Part shown: piece by piece, positions 9,175-19,408 of the stretch | Numbering within the stretch: the first letter of the stretch is position 1 | How the letters are laid out: the number at the start of each line of letters is the position of its first letter | Assembly: GCA_013215505.1 (NCBI GenBank) | Contig: JABSQZ010000010.1 | Coordinates: forward strand, 62,001-126,000 | Length of the DNA stretch: 64,000 nt | Direction: 5' to 3' | Source of the DNA: Oceanospirillaceae bacterium | Lineage (GTDB): Bacteria > Pseudomonadota > Gammaproteobacteria > Pseudomonadales > Balneatricaceae | Notes under the pieces: generated by a model | Told to the model about the DNA's origin: nothing | Database searches by the model: none | The model's input: the letters and a program-made list of their open reading frames with translations, nothing else | Position numbers and translations under genes: made by a program

Positions 9175-9441
9175 ATGCAAAAAATTGAAATATATACCCG
9201 ACCCGGTTGCGGCTATTGCACCCATGCAAAACGCCTTTTGTTAAATCGAGGGCTTACTTTTGTTGAATACGATGTCTACCTGCAACCTGAAAAAATTAAC
9301 CAACTGCACGCCAGAACCAGCGCTAGAGCTTATCCGCAAATTTTTATTGGCAATATCTCCATCGGCGGTTTTAGCGAATTATTAACCCATGCACAACACG
9401 GCTTGCTGACAAAAAAGTCAGTAAATTATTCAAGGAAATGA
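9175..9441 (+). CDS. Glutaredoxin (GrxC-like, CGYC active site)
   Basis: An 88-residue thioredoxin-fold protein beginning [21 protein letters not shown]. The active site is CGYC rather than the classic CPYC. The cis-proline AYPQIFIG and the glutathione-binding GGFSEL segment are present. It would reduce disulfides or glutathionylated proteins with glutathione. Its stop nearly abuts the hydrolase start (two nucleotides between them), so the two are cotranscribed under the divergent LysR regulator. Confidence 0.9.
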   Translation: MQKIEIYTRPGCGYCTHAKRLLLNRGLTFVEYDVYLQPEKINQLHARTSARAYPQIFIGNISIGGFSELLTHAQHGLLTKKSVNYSRK

Positions 9442-9443
9442 TT

Positions 9444-10415
9444 ATGAAAACACTTTTTAACAACCGCACCAATCGCAGCCCGGCAAGCAGCTATCTAGTA
9501 GCCGCCGCCAGTGTCTTAATGCTTGGCTTAACCAGCATCAGTCCAGCCAGCGCAGCGCAAACACTGCATAAAACCATTACCGTACAAGATCAGCAGATCT
9601 TTTATCGGGAGGCGGGGGTTGAACATGAAAAGACTATTGTGTTATTGCACGGGTTTCCTACCTCTTCACATATGTATCGTGATTTAATTCCTAAACTCTC
9701 AGAAAAATATCATGTAATAGCGCCGGACTATCCGGGCTTTGGCAACAGCTCCATGCCATCAGTGCATGAATTTGAGTACAGCTTTGACAATCTGGCGGAG
9801 ATTACCGAAGCCTTCTTAGCTAAAGTAGGGGCCGAGCAATACACTATGTATCTGATGGATTACGGTGCCCCGGTTGGCTTTAGAATCGCTGCAGCCCACC
9901 CTGAGAGAGTCCAGGGACTGATTATCCAAAATGGCAACGCCTACGATGAAGGGCTTGGAGATTTTTGGCAGCCGATTAAGGCTTACTGGCAAGATAAATC
10001 AGCCGAAAATGCTGCAGTTTTGCAGGATTCATTATTACATATAGGCGCAACTCAGTGGCAATACACCAATGGTACTCGCAATCCAGAGACTATCAGCCCG
10101 GATAACTGGATAATTGATCAAGCTAAACTAGATCGGCCCGGCAATAAAGAGATTCAACTAGAGTTATTTTATTCCTACGGCACTAATCCAGCACTTTATC
10201 CGCAGTGGCAAGCATATTTCAGAGAGCATCAACCCGCTACATTGTTAGTCTGGGGTAAAGGTGACTATATATTTCCTGAAGCGGGCGCACATCCCTATAA
10301 ACGTGATTTGAAAAACCTAGAGTTTCATATCTTGGACACAGGTCATTTCGCGCTGGAGGAGGAGGGAGATCTGATTGCTGAGCATATTCTAAACTTTATG
10401 CAGTCGATTGATTAA
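9444..10415 (+). CDS. Secreted alpha/beta hydrolase (Asp-nucleophile, epoxide hydrolase/dehalogenase-like)
   Basis: A 323-residue alpha/beta hydrolase with an apparent signal peptide (hydrophobic core around residues 16-32, cleavage after ASA). Visible motifs are the oxyanion loop [10 protein letters not shown], a nucleophile elbow with aspartate ([12 protein letters not shown]), and a C-terminal histidine in [10 protein letters not shown]. An Asp nucleophile points to the epoxide hydrolase/haloalkane dehalogenase type rather than an esterase; the residue after Asp is Tyr, not the Trp typical of dehalogenases. The ATG at 9444 has AAGGA 7 nt upstream and is preferred to the ATG at 9438. Substrate unknown. 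Confidence 0.85.
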   Translation: MKTLFNNRTNRSPASSYLVAAASVLMLGLTSISPASAAQTLHKTITVQDQQIFYREAGVEHEKTIVLLHGFPTSSHMYRDLIPKLSEKYHVIAPDYPGFGNSSMPSVHEFEYSFDNLAEITEAFLAKVGAEQYTMYLMDYGAPVGFRIAAAHPERVQGLIIQNGNAYDEGLGDFWQPIKAYWQDKSAENAAVLQDSLLHIGATQWQYTNGTRNPETISPDNWIIDQAKLDRPGNKEIQLELFYSYGTNPALYPQWQAYFREHQPATLLVWGKGDYIFPEAGAHPYKRDLKNLEFHILDTGHFALEEEGDLIAEHILNFMQSID

Positions 10416-10429
10416 TAGAATATTCTACT

Positions 10430-10464
10430 AGGCGTTGCAGCTAGCTCACTAAGCTGCGACGCCT
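10430..10464 (+). terminator. Hairpin after the hydrolase gene
   Basis: Inverted repeat AGGCGTTGCAGCT / AGCTGCGACGCCT (12 of 13 pairs, single T/G mismatch) with a 9-nt loop, 15 nt past the stop. No uridine tract follows, so termination is plausible but not certain. Confidence 0.45.
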
Positions 10465-10580
10465 GGTTGTCAAACACGCCTTCGACTCAGCGTTTTAAAA
10501 CAATAGCAGTAATTCAAGGCAGCACTGGACAGCTACACCGACCAGAAATAAACACTCGTATTAACCTTTACAACCTATTA

Positions 10581-10603
10581 GCTTAGCTATTTTCTAGCTA
10601 AGC
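10581..10603 (-). terminator. Hairpin overlapping the stop of the GGDEF-EAL gene
   Basis: Perfect 9-bp arms GCTTAGCTA / TAGCTAAGC around a 5-nt loop. The arms include the stop codon of the minus-strand gene. There is no T-run on the minus strand, so it may act as an RNA 3'-end stabiliser or weak terminator. Confidence 0.4.
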
Positions 10604-12889
10604 GTCAGCTGACTTTTTCTGCGCATTATTGGCCAGTGTATACTGCTCGAATTCAGCGACCGGGAACGGCTTGCCAAACAGATAACCTTGAAAACGCATA
10701 CAGCCATTGAGTAATAAAAAATCTCTCTGCTGGGTGGTCTCGACCCCTTCCGCGATTACTTGCATACGCAAATTGCTGGCCATGCCAATAATGGTCTTTA
10801 CGATAATATCACTACTGACATCTTTGCCTATGTCCTCAACAAAGGACTGATCTATTTTCAGTTCGTCCAGAGGCAGTTTTCGCAGACAGTTTAAAGATGA
10901 AAAACCGGTGCCAAAATCATCCATCGATATGGAAATACCACAGGCAATTAACTGGTTCATTTTTATAATATTGCCTTCAATATCCTTCTGGTCAAGTGAC
11001 TCTGTCAGCTCTATTTTTAATTTGTGCACCGGTGCTTGAGTTAGCTGCACTATTTTCAGTACGTTTTCTACAAAATCATCCTGGTGAAACTGTTTTGCGC
11101 TGACATTAACAGACAGTGATAACTCACACAATTCAGGTTGCTGCTGCCACAATACCAATTGTTTGCAGCCTTGTAACATCACCCAGTTTCCCAGGGCGAT
11201 GATACTGTTGTTCTCTTCTGCCAGGGGAATAAAGTCACCGGGAGAGATCATGCCCTGCTCCGCATGATTCCAGCGAATTAACGCCTCGGCACCTATAACT
11301 TTGCCAACGTAATCGACTTGCGCCTGGTAAAAGATCTCAAAATCATCTTCTTCTATAGCACCAATAATCTGCGAAGAAATTCTGGCTCGATATTCAAGTT
11401 GTTGTTGCAGTGATGGATCAAAAAATTGAATATTATTACGTCCGGCATTTTTCGCCATATACATAGCCGCATCCACTCTTTTTAACAGTTCTTCAGCTGG
11501 CTGCTGCTGACCATTAAACAAAGTGATACCTAAGCTGGCGGTGACATGGTGCTGAAAGTCATCGCCGACAAATACCGTTTGTAGTGATGAGAGCACCCTA
11601 TTGGCAATGGCATTAACTTTCTCAAGCGCCGCTTGCTCATCCAGATCAAGTTGATGCAAAATGATTAAGAACTCATCTCCGCCAAAGCGCGCCACCAGAT
11701 CTTGACCACAGATACAGCTTTTAATAATTCTCGCAGTCTCTTTGAGCAGCATATCCCCGTAACTGTGGCCTTTAGTGTCATTCAAGGTTTTAAAGTTATC
11801 TAAATCAACAAAAATTAAAGCGCCATATTTTTCACTGCGGGCACTTTGATGCAAAGCAAAATTTAGCTCTTTTTTACTTTTTATGCGATTTGGCAGCTGG
11901 GTGAGATCATCGTAATATGCCAGACGATGAATTTCCTCTTCGGCTTCTAACCTGGCGGTGATATCTGTTGCAATAGTACAGACAGCATAAATCTGGTTGT
12001 CGTTGTCAAACAGTGGAGAAGTGCTACTGAGGAAAGTTTTAATGCCGTTAACGGTGGGTAGGCGCTCTTCAAATTCCATGCTGCGTTGTTGTTGTACAAC
12101 TTGAGCATTGTTTTGATCCATTATTTGGCTGTCAGCTGCAGAGAAAATACTGTGACCGTCATTGCCTATCAAGAGGTCATCGATATTGCCAAATACATCA
12201 TTAAATTTATTATTGGTCAGCAGATATTTTCCCGCTAAATCTCTGATTGAAATTGGCGAGTTAGTATTGTTTAACAGCGCTCGCTGCAGCGCTTCACTCT
12301 GTTGGGTAATCTGCTCTGAGAGCATGCTGGATAACCCATCTGCTAACCGACCGCCGAGAGCGTTAAATAATTCAATGTCGTTATCTGTGTAAATATGTTC
12401 CTGGCCACAGTGATGAATCCCCAGTAACCAGGGCTTACCGACTTTAGGGTAAATAGCCATCAAGAGCTGTGACGCCACACCAAATAACTCAGTTCGGGAG
12501 GGGTGAATCTGGCGCTTTTGAGAATCGAAGGCAACCGGACCTTTATTGGCTAAAGCTGCTGAAATGACACTTCTGGAGAAATCATCCATTGGCAATTTAA
12601 GATTATCAATGCCTGCTCCCGGCCACTGCGGAACCGTTTTCTCCTTGGGAACTAAAAAAAATTCAGCTTCGATATCACAGGGAAAAGTTAACCAGGCACG
12701 TTGGCAGTCAAATAGCCGCAAGAACTCAGCCAGTATTTGGTCCAACATCTCATTAATAGAGGTGGAATTAATCACTATATTATTGACACAGTTAATCCCT
12801 TGCAAAATTCGCTTCTGTTCAGCGTGTTCAAGCAGAATTTGCTGGTGACTGGCTTGCATCTCTATCGTTATTTTTTTATTGGCATTCAT
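10598..12889 (-). CDS. GAF-PAS-GGDEF-EAL cyclic-di-GMP signalling protein
   Basis: A 763-residue soluble protein. The order is GAF-like domain (about residues 25-195), PAS domain (about 200-315), GGDEF domain with intact ARFGGDEFLIIL near residue 402, and EAL domain with GAEALIRW near residue 535 plus DDFGTGFSSL. The GGDEF inhibitory-site position reads CGQD, so the RxxD product-inhibition site is absent. Both the cyclase and phosphodiesterase signatures look active; which one dominates cannot be told from sequence. No membrane helices are seen, so the signal is cytoplasmic. An upstream GTG (12892) is possible; no strong ribosome site precedes either. Confidence 0.93.
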   Translation of the reverse strand: MNANKKITIEMQASHQQILLEHAEQKRILQGINCVNNIVINSTSINEMLDQILAEFLRLFDCQRAWLTFPCDIEAEFFLVPKEKTVPQWPGAGIDNLKLPMDDFSRSVISAALANKGPVAFDSQKRQIHPSRTELFGVASQLLMAIYPKVGKPWLLGIHHCGQEHIYTDNDIELFNALGGRLADGLSSMLSEQITQQSEALQRALLNNTNSPISIRDLAGKYLLTNNKFNDVFGNIDDLLIGNDGHSIFSAADSQIMDQNNAQVVQQQRSMEFEERLPTVNGIKTFLSSTSPLFDNDNQIYAVCTIATDITARLEAEEEIHRLAYYDDLTQLPNRIKSKKELNFALHQSARSEKYGALIFVDLDNFKTLNDTKGHSYGDMLLKETARIIKSCICGQDLVARFGGDEFLIILHQLDLDEQAALEKVNAIANRVLSSLQTVFVGDDFQHHVTASLGITLFNGQQQPAEELLKRVDAAMYMAKNAGRNNIQFFDPSLQQQLEYRARISSQIIGAIEEDDFEIFYQAQVDYVGKVIGAEALIRWNHAEQGMISPGDFIPLAEENNSIIALGNWVMLQGCKQLVLWQQQPELCELSLSVNVSAKQFHQDDFVENVLKIVQLTQAPVHKLKIELTESLDQKDIEGNIIKMNQLIACGISISMDDFGTGFSSLNCLRKLPLDELKIDQSFVEDIGKDVSSDIIVKTIIGMASNLRMQVIAEGVETTQQRDFLLLNGCMRFQGYLFGKPFPVAEFEQYTLANNAQKKSADA

Positions 12890-13646
12890 CACAAATTAGC
12901 AACTACTACAGTGTTTCAGTTAACAGTAACTTAAGCTAGCTACAAACTAATATCAAGATTATGCATAAGATTGATAAGCTTCATTTAACTAACGCCTTGA
13001 TCCAATCAGCCACTATATGAGCATAATCCAGAGAATATTTCTAGCAAAACAGCGTGATAACAGCAGTATAGTTGGGGTAATCATTCATAAATGCACCCCA
13101 GCCACTGCCGATAAATTTATCGAATACATTAACACAGGCTTAAATAAAATTATTTATCAGTAATTAATTTGACAGCTTATGAATAATTTTATTTTAAATA
13201 CGTAAAAATTGAATATCAATAGCGGCTAGTTCTGCACTGAGTCAGCTGCATATAAGCCCCGAAGCTTACTGCTTTCTATTGAATCTAAGGGCATAAACAC
13301 AAGTTAACACCGTAACTGATCTTTAATGGCCTGTAAGCCATTTAAAGAGCGTCTAAATTACTTAAGCTTAGAAAACTGCAGGGTAATAGATTATTACAGG
13401 TGAATTAGACAGTGAACTAACCCTATAGGTTGCACTCAGGTAGTGCACAATAGCTGCAACAAATACGGCCAGGGGAGATATAGAAAAATATCATTGGTAA
13501 AATAAAGCCAATTCAGTAGTGAAATTGACCGCTGCATCAATCCTCTTAAAAACCCACAGGGCTACCATGCTACTCCGGGGTTGCTGTATAGCTTAGGTAG
13601 GGTAACGCATTGCTACGCAACCTGGATCCTATGATTGCCTAAGTGC
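12890..13646. other. 757-bp intergenic region without a recognisable gene
   Basis: No convincing ORF. It contains an AT-rich stretch and a hairpin at 13321-13347 (CTTTAATGGC / GCCATTTAAAG with one bulge). A GC-richer segment at about 13550-13640, just past the end of the chemoreceptor gene, includes short complementary stretches. No function is assigned. Confidence 0.5.
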
Positions 13647-15335
13647 CTATATCTTAAATTTAGCCAATGAGTGTTTCATCTGTTCAGCTTGTGACTCCAG
13701 CTCGCTACACTGCACCATATTGTCACTGGCGAAACTGTCCGCAAATTTCGCCGCCTCCGCGATGCTCTGAGAACTTTGCTGAATCTCATGAATCACTGTT
13801 GTTTGCTGCTCAGTAGCTGCGGCAATCAGCTCAGCATTAGAGCTTACCACATCGATAGCCTTGGCGATCACAGCCAATGATTCAGTGCTCAGCTGCGTCT
13901 GCTTGACGCAAGTATCTGCTACTTTTAAACCATTGCCCATAGCAGTCACTGCCTCGGCCACCCCTTGTTGGATTTCATCAATGATACATTGTATTTCTTT
14001 AGTGGAATCTTGGGTACGCCCTGCCAGGGTGCGTACTTCGTCAGCGACTACGGCAAATCCACGCCCCTGTTCCCCAGCGCGGGCCGCCTCGATCGCCGCA
14101 TTCAAAGCCAGTAAGTTAGTCTGTTCCGAGATACTCTGAATGACGTTGATGACACTGCCAATAGTGGCACTGTTGTCCTGTAATTTGGTGATAATGCGAT
14201 TGGCCCGCTGGATCTCTTGGGCTAAATCATTGATATAATCACTAGTGACACAGAATTGTTTATTGGCATTATTAACTTCCAAATAAGCAGATTCCGCTTT
14301 ATTTTTAGTCTCCAATATGTCCATGCCCACTTCGGTGATGGATGCCAGCGCCTGATCAATTGCCACCGCCATCATTTCAGTATCTCCCGCTTGTTGTTTC
14401 GCTCCTCTACCTGCAAGCATAACTGATTCGCTGAGTAGTTCTGTAGAATGCACTACACCGTCTGAGGCCGATTGTACATTTTTCAGAGTATCGTTTAAGG
14501 CGCTGGTTAAAGTATTTACGCTGCGTGATATGTCCGCCCCCTCATGGCGGCCACTGACCTTCATTCGATGGGTTAAATCACCAGCGGCCAAAGTCGCAGT
14601 AGAATTGAGAATTTCCTGCAAATGGTTTTGAATGCGGTGTCGATAGATCAGAGCTAAAAACATCACTAGCAATACCAGTGCGGCACCGATAATCCCCACT
14701 ACCTGCCAGCCTAAACTATTACTTGCCATATACTGTCTATCGAGGTTGACACTAATCTCCAGCACTCCACGCACATCGCCTAATTTCCAGTCATTTTTTG
14801 GCGTATCAGGGCGAGAGTTGTGACAGTTAACACAAGATTCAGCCACCAGTTTATCCGCCACAGCCACTCTGGCAAAAGTGCCTTCACTGGTGGTTTCGAC
14901 TTTGCTAAAGGTCTGCTCGGGATTGGTCACTAAAGACTCCCAGGCCTGCTGTTGAAATTCGTCTAACTGGCGATCTTTGCGCCCCGGAAAAGGAAAACCA
15001 CTGTACAAGTTCATCGACATTTCCGAACTCGCCATCAAGGCACTCAAATCGTGGATCATAGTGGCCGGCAGAGGTATGCTATTGTCGCTTTGCTGGTGAT
15101 TTATACTGGGCACTAAACCATTAGCCAGTGCTTTTTTAATGACATGTTTATTGTAATAGCCTCTGAGTATTTTAAATTGATTGGCAATGCTTTCGCCGGT
15201 TTTGACTGCCTCCACCTGACCATTACTATTGATCAGTGCCGGAATCAAAAAAAGCAAAGCTATGCCTAACACAATTAAAAAAGTGATCAAAGGTATAGTC
15301 AAACGCCAAAAAAAACTCGAGAAAACCTTGCTCAT
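13647..15335 (-). CDS. Methyl-accepting chemotaxis protein with DUF3365/Tll0287-like heme sensor domain
   Basis: A 562-residue chemoreceptor. It has an N-terminal membrane helix (about residues 10-33), a periplasmic DUF3365/Tll0287-like domain with a c-type heme motif CVNCH near residues 167-171, a second helix (about 208-232), a HAMP linker, and a methyl-accepting signalling domain. The signalling hairpin tip reads [20 protein letters not shown]. The heme ligand motif suggests redox, oxygen or NO sensing. There is no C-terminal NWETF-type CheR tether. A GAGG site lies 8 nt before the ATG. It stands alone, with no che genes nearby. Confidence 0.92.
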   Translation of the reverse strand: MSKVFSSFFWRLTIPLITFLIVLGIALLFLIPALINSNGQVEAVKTGESIANQFKILRGYYNKHVIKKALANGLVPSINHQQSDNSIPLPATMIHDLSALMASSEMSMNLYSGFPFPGRKDRQLDEFQQQAWESLVTNPEQTFSKVETTSEGTFARVAVADKLVAESCVNCHNSRPDTPKNDWKLGDVRGVLEISVNLDRQYMASNSLGWQVVGIIGAALVLLVMFLALIYRHRIQNHLQEILNSTATLAAGDLTHRMKVSGRHEGADISRSVNTLTSALNDTLKNVQSASDGVVHSTELLSESVMLAGRGAKQQAGDTEMMAVAIDQALASITEVGMDILETKNKAESAYLEVNNANKQFCVTSDYINDLAQEIQRANRIITKLQDNSATIGSVINVIQSISEQTNLLALNAAIEAARAGEQGRGFAVVADEVRTLAGRTQDSTKEIQCIIDEIQQGVAEAVTAMGNGLKVADTCVKQTQLSTESLAVIAKAIDVVSSNAELIAAATEQQTTVIHEIQQSSQSIAEAAKFADSFASDNMVQCSELESQAEQMKHSLAKFKI

Positions 15336-15621
15336 TTTAAGTCCTCTATCTCATTCATGAAATCAGTGTAGTACAAATAATATGAGATACAGTAAATACC
15401 AATATTGGTAGTGTTATTAGCCTCTGTATGGGTACAGCCGACTCAGTTTAACAACTAGCGCTATTGCACTCACAACAGCATAAACACAACTCCAAATGCA
15501 GTTAAATACTCTGTAGTCCCCCTTGAGCTAAGTGACAACACAGTGTTCAATTCTCTAGGTAAAACTCCCATATCAGCATATTCAGTGCCCTTTTAAGAGT
15601 CAGCGACTAAACTGCACAGTT

Positions 15622-15911
15622 AAGGAACATGTATTTAAGTTCGGTGTACCTCTGACTTACATTACATTTCAAGATCCAGGCATCACTTACGGGCAGGTTG
15701 CCGGTACCAAAGTGCATAACAACGAGATTGGAGTGCTCTTTAAGGTCTTAAAGCAGAGCTATAAAGCGATCATCTATTTTGCCTATAAGGATGTAGGCAT
15801 GGGGGCGCTAACTTTACCAGGTCACTTGCAAATGACTCGCTTTTGCGCTGCATTGTCAGTCCCGTCTTTTATCGCTTTAGAATCCGCAGATAAGATATCG
15901 GACTTAGGCGC
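15622..15911. repeat. Interspersed repeat relic, copy A
   Basis: This intergenic segment is clearly related to 49289-49608. Shared blocks in the same order are AAGGAACATG, AGATCYAGGCATC, ATAACAACGAGAT, AAAGCGATCATCT, TTTGCCTAY, GCGCTGCRTTG and GATATCGGACTTA. One frame is open from about 15559 to 15963 but has no start codon until 15712, no homologue I recognise, and copy B is broken by stops, so I do not call it a gene. Confidence 0.7.
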
Positions 15912-16006
15912 GTGTTTCGAAATAACAGTTTTAATATTCCAGCCACAATTGGGCCCAGGTTGATTCGAACTGCTAAACAACTCTCTGCATTTTTTTGGAA
16001 ATTACA

Positions 16007-17422
16007 GTGATTGCAAAACGACCCTTAAAATCCAAATTTATTTTTTCACTCTGTTGCTGTGCCCTGTTGATGGGATCTATTGCAGCCCTCGACACTTATC
16101 GCGTTGCGGCCAATGAAATAAAATTACAGATGATTCTAAGGGCAAATATTATCGCCAGTGCTATTCACCACGGGGCCATGATAGCCACTGATCAAGCGGA
16201 ATTAGCGCATGTCGTTGACCAGTTATTAGCCAACAACCCGGAAATAAACACCCTCATTCTATTGTCCATGGATGGCAGCAAGATCCTCTACGAAATCCAT
16301 ACCGATAGTTATTCTCAAGAACTCAGCAGTTTGTTAAAGCAAAAGGGACTAGAGGTTGTTAAATCCGGTCCTGTTAAGCCAAGTTTTATCGATAGAGAAC
16401 ATATGTTCATCTTAGTACCACTAGACAGTGTAGAAAATCCCCTGCAGTCCAAAGCTTCAGTGCAGTATTCAATAACTGATTCATCCGATCATACTGGGCA
16501 CGAGCATGCCGGTGCTACCTTGGACACTGAGCGCCCTGCAACAATTGCTGTACAGCATGCAGCGCCAGCGGCTAATACTCCAGCCAAGTTAGAACACATA
16601 GGTGCGCTGCTGATTGCCTACGACGAGAACACAGTGCAAAAAGGCACCAATGCCATTCTCTGGCGAATATTGCCGACGACAATGTTCGGCGTTTTTATCA
16701 TGTTGGTCATGTGCAATTTATTGCTACACATTCAAGTATTGAAGCCTATAGAAAAAATACGCCAGGCAATGCTCAGACAGCAATCGGGGGATGATAACGC
16801 CAGGGCCGAATCCCAGAGTAGCTGCGAGATTGATGAAATGGCTGACACCTTGAATCATATGCTGGATGCCTTAAAAGAGCGGGAAAATACCATCAAAAAA
16901 ATGGCCATGACCGACCCTCTTACCGGTTTGGCCAATAGAGTCATGTTCCACAGTAAATTAGAGCAGGCGATAAAAAGTTGTTTTGAAAGTAAAGAAAGGT
17001 TTGCCGTGTTTTTTATTGATTTGGACAGATTTAAACTAGTCAACGATCAGTTTGGCCATTCAGCTGGCGATCTAATGCTCCAGGAAGTTTCTAAAGTACT
17101 CTGTGAGCAGACCCGCTCATACGATACTGTGGCTCGGCTCGGCGGTGACGAGTTCGCCATTATTGCCATTGATGTATTAGATATTGAGACCATCCGGCTG
17201 CGGCTTTCAACTATCATCAGCAATATTGCCGGTACTAACTTAACCAATGACTTAGACACCAATATTGGCGCCAGTATCGGCGTGGCCTTTTACCCTAACG
17301 ATGCCCTGGAACCGGATGAATTGGTAGCCAGAGCTGACAAGGCACTGTATCGGGCAAAAAATGATGGCCGCGGTGTGTATAGGATCTACGACGAGCAGAA
17401 ATTATTTTTGGTCGAAGACTAA
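16007..17422 (+). CDS. Membrane-bound diguanylate cyclase (HAMP-GGDEF)
   Basis: A 471-residue protein with an N-terminal membrane helix (about residues 9-28), a long periplasmic region, a second helix (about 222-243), a HAMP segment, and a GGDEF domain with ARLGGDEFAII near residue 379. The inhibitory site RSYD sits five residues before GGDEF, so product inhibition is expected. The periplasmic part contains a His/Ala-rich linker (DHTGHEHAGA). The GTG at 16007 is chosen because GGAA lies 6 nt upstream; a TTG at 15995 is in frame but has no ribosome site. It is monocistronic. Confidence 0.9.
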   Translation: MIAKRPLKSKFIFSLCCCALLMGSIAALDTYRVAANEIKLQMILRANIIASAIHHGAMIATDQAELAHVVDQLLANNPEINTLILLSMDGSKILYEIHTDSYSQELSSLLKQKGLEVVKSGPVKPSFIDREHMFILVPLDSVENPLQSKASVQYSITDSSDHTGHEHAGATLDTERPATIAVQHAAPAANTPAKLEHIGALLIAYDENTVQKGTNAILWRILPTTMFGVFIMLVMCNLLLHIQVLKPIEKIRQAMLRQQSGDDNARAESQSSCEIDEMADTLNHMLDALKERENTIKKMAMTDPLTGLANRVMFHSKLEQAIKSCFESKERFAVFFIDLDRFKLVNDQFGHSAGDLMLQEVSKVLCEQTRSYDTVARLGGDEFAIIAIDVLDIETIRLRLSTIISNIAGTNLTNDLDTNIGASIGVAFYPNDALEPDELVARADKALYRAKNDGRGVYRIYDEQKLFLVED

Positions 17423-17425
17423 GAT

Positions 17426-17474
17426 GTCAGTCGTCAGTCGTCAGTCGTCAGTCGTCAGTCGTCAGTCGTCAGTC
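17426..17474 (-). repeat. Heptamer tandem array: GTCAGTC x7
   Basis: Seven perfect tandem copies of GTCAGTC, beginning 4 nt after the cyclase stop. Read on the minus strand the unit is ACTGACG, which fits the ACTNNCN family seen at seven other places in the window. Confidence 0.97.
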
Positions 17475-17630
17475 CAATGATGACTGATAATAAGAGGTTT
17501 TTAACGCTTTTTCTTTTTAAGGAGATATGCTCTCACTGTAATATTTGCGTCTTTAAATATATATTTCCCGGTTTAACAAAACAGCCGGAAATCAATTTTC
17601 CAGCCAGTTACTAGTGCCGGTTTTTTGCCG

Positions 17631-18293
17631 TTATCCGGCACTGGCTAATGCTAACTTAATTGCAAACAAGACAAAGCCCGCCCCGACCCCACCACCGGAA
17701 ATGGCGCTGATTTTCTTACGCTTAGCAAAGGCTGTGGCTAACACTGAACCGGCGTAAATCAGTAGCGCCAGATACAACAAGCTAAATAGCTGAAGGGTAA
17801 CAGCTAAGATGAAAAAAGGCAGCGCTGGATCCGGGTAGCCCGGATCGACAAACTGGACAAAGAAAGACAGTAAAAACAGTATCGCTTTAGGGTTGAGTAA
17901 ACTAACCAACAGCGCCTTTTGGAAAGCTTTTGATCCCGAGGTTTTTTTAATCCGCGGCGCTGTTTCAAGACTGTCCGTATCCACCTTCTTCCAAGTGCGG
18001 ATAGCCCCTCCAATCAAGTTATAACCGATATAAATCAGATAAGCGGCACCGGCGTATTTAATGATCATAAATATCGCCGGGTAAGTTGTCAAAATAGTAA
18101 TAGCACCCAGAGCGGTAGCGACTATTAACAAAGTGTCGCCAATAAACACCCCCATTACCGCCGCCCAGCCACTGCGCTTGCCCTGCTGAGCTGCCAGAGA
18201 TAACACGTACAGCGAATTAGGGCCAGGTAACAGAATAATCAACACTGCGCCCAACACATAAGTCAGGTAATTTACTACACCAAAACTTTCCAT
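17631..18293 (-). CDS. leuE: LysE/RhtB-family amino-acid exporter, LeuE-like
   Basis: A 220-residue membrane protein with about six helices. It carries the family signature LLPGPNSLYVL near residue 22, VFIGDTLLI, and NPKAILFLLSFFVQFVDP. The opening FGVVNYLTYVLGA and the spacing throughout closely resemble E. coli LeuE, the leucine/methionine/histidine efflux protein. The substrate is inferred from that similarity. It is convergent with the cyclase and lies next to a LysR gene on the same strand (86 bp away). Confidence 0.87.
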   Translation of the reverse strand: MESFGVVNYLTYVLGAVLIILLPGPNSLYVLSLAAQQGKRSGWAAVMGVFIGDTLLIVATALGAITILTTYPAIFMIIKYAGAAYLIYIGYNLIGGAIRTWKKVDTDSLETAPRIKKTSGSKAFQKALLVSLLNPKAILFLLSFFVQFVDPGYPDPALPFFILAVTLQLFSLLYLALLIYAGSVLATAFAKRKKISAISGGGVGAGFVLFAIKLALASAG

Positions 18294-18378
18294 TACTCGA
18301 TCCCGCCAGATAAAAAATTAAGAGAGCGGATTTAAGCATAGATTGTGCTTTAGGACGAGCACAATAACGCCCGCTTAT

Positions 18379-19290
18379 TCAGCATTTTTGATCCAGACGT
18401 TTTGCAAACACTTCAATCATGTAGTCCAGGAAAGCGCCAACTTTAGGTATGTTAACCCGATGTTTAGGGTATAGGGCATAGATATCGACATCGCTCATCC
18501 CCCACTGAGGTAAGATATTGACTAGCTGTGCAGAGTTAACTTCCTGCTGGCACATGTATTCAGGCAGTATCGTCACGCCAACACCATCTACAACAGCTTG
18601 TCGCAAAATGGCATAATCATCCACCACTAATCGCGGCGTCAAACTCAGCTGCTGAGTTTGTGCCGCAGTTTCAAGTAGCAATTTTCCATCACTGTGAACG
18701 CTGCTCATCAATAAAAAATCGCAGCGCTGTAAATCATCTGGCGACTCAATTTTAGCGCAGCGCTTCAGGTAGTCGGGGCTGGCGTAAAGTCTTCGCCGGG
18801 CTCTGCCCAATCTTCGGCCAATTAACCGCGAGTCGGCTAATTGACCGACGCGGATCAACATATCAAAGCCCTCTTCAATCAAATCGATACGCCGATTCAC
18901 TAAATTCAACTGCATATTGATATCGGGATACTTGAGCATAAACCGTCCCAGCGCCGGTTGGATAATTTGCTGGCCTATGGTCACAGAAGCCCCTATGCGC
19001 AATTGCCCTCTCAGGGAATGCAAGACCTCAGAGATGCCAGCAGTGGCCAAATCTAACTCTTCATGGATGCGTCGACAGTGATTTAAATAGCGCTTTCCCG
19101 CTTCAGTCAGATGCTGAGCGCGGGTCGTGCGCTCTAATAAGATAATCCCTAATTGCTGCTCCAGTCGAGACACCTTGCGACTGACATTTGCCTTGGGAAT
19201 ATGCAAACGTTCTGCTGCACTGGTAAAGCCACCACTTTCGACTACAGCCAAAAATACCATCATATCGTTCAAATCGACTTTTTCAGTCAT
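18379..19290 (-). CDS. LysR-family transcriptional regulator
   Basis: A 303-residue LysR regulator: winged helix (VDLNDMMVFLAVVESGGFT, recognition segment IPKANVSRKVSRLEQQLG) and an effector-binding domain. The start is uncertain; ATG at 19290 is used because GGA lies upstream, while 19308 would add six residues. It is divergent from the pirin and isochorismatase-family genes, with a dyad in the interval, so it probably controls them. Effector unknown. Confidence 0.9.
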   Translation of the reverse strand: MTEKVDLNDMMVFLAVVESGGFTSAAERLHIPKANVSRKVSRLEQQLGIILLERTTRAQHLTEAGKRYLNHCRRIHEELDLATAGISEVLHSLRGQLRIGASVTIGQQIIQPALGRFMLKYPDINMQLNLVNRRIDLIEEGFDMLIRVGQLADSRLIGRRLGRARRRLYASPDYLKRCAKIESPDDLQRCDFLLMSSVHSDGKLLLETAAQTQQLSLTPRLVVDDYAILRQAVVDGVGVTILPEYMCQQEVNSAQLVNILPQWGMSDVDIYALYPKHRVNIPKVGAFLDYMIEVFAKRLDQKC

Positions 19291-19312
19291 TATTACAGCA
19301 TCCAACATTGTT

Positions 19313-19338
19313 GTTGATTATGGAATTATATTATCAAC
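19313..19338. promoter_or_regulatory. Candidate LysR operator
   Basis: Imperfect dyad GTTGATTAT-N8-ATTATCAAC (8 of 9 pairs) in the 118-bp divergent interval between the LysR gene and the pirin gene. It has the long interrupted-palindrome form typical of LysR recognition sites. Confidence 0.5.
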
Positions 19339-19408
19339 TTAATGGTATATATCAAACAATAATTAGCATTTATCATAGCGACATCACTCACAACTAGCGG
19401 GGCAAGCA

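Noticed and set aside
13545-13646. GEMM-type (c-di-GMP) riboswitch, suggested by CACAGGGCTACC and nearby GGGTAACG blocks
   Set aside because: The conserved blocks are in the wrong order and the element would point into the antisense strand of the chemoreceptor gene.
15712-15963. 83-codon ORF in repeat relic A
   Set aside because: The related copy B is interrupted by stops in every frame and no protein family is recognisable, so coding is unlikely.
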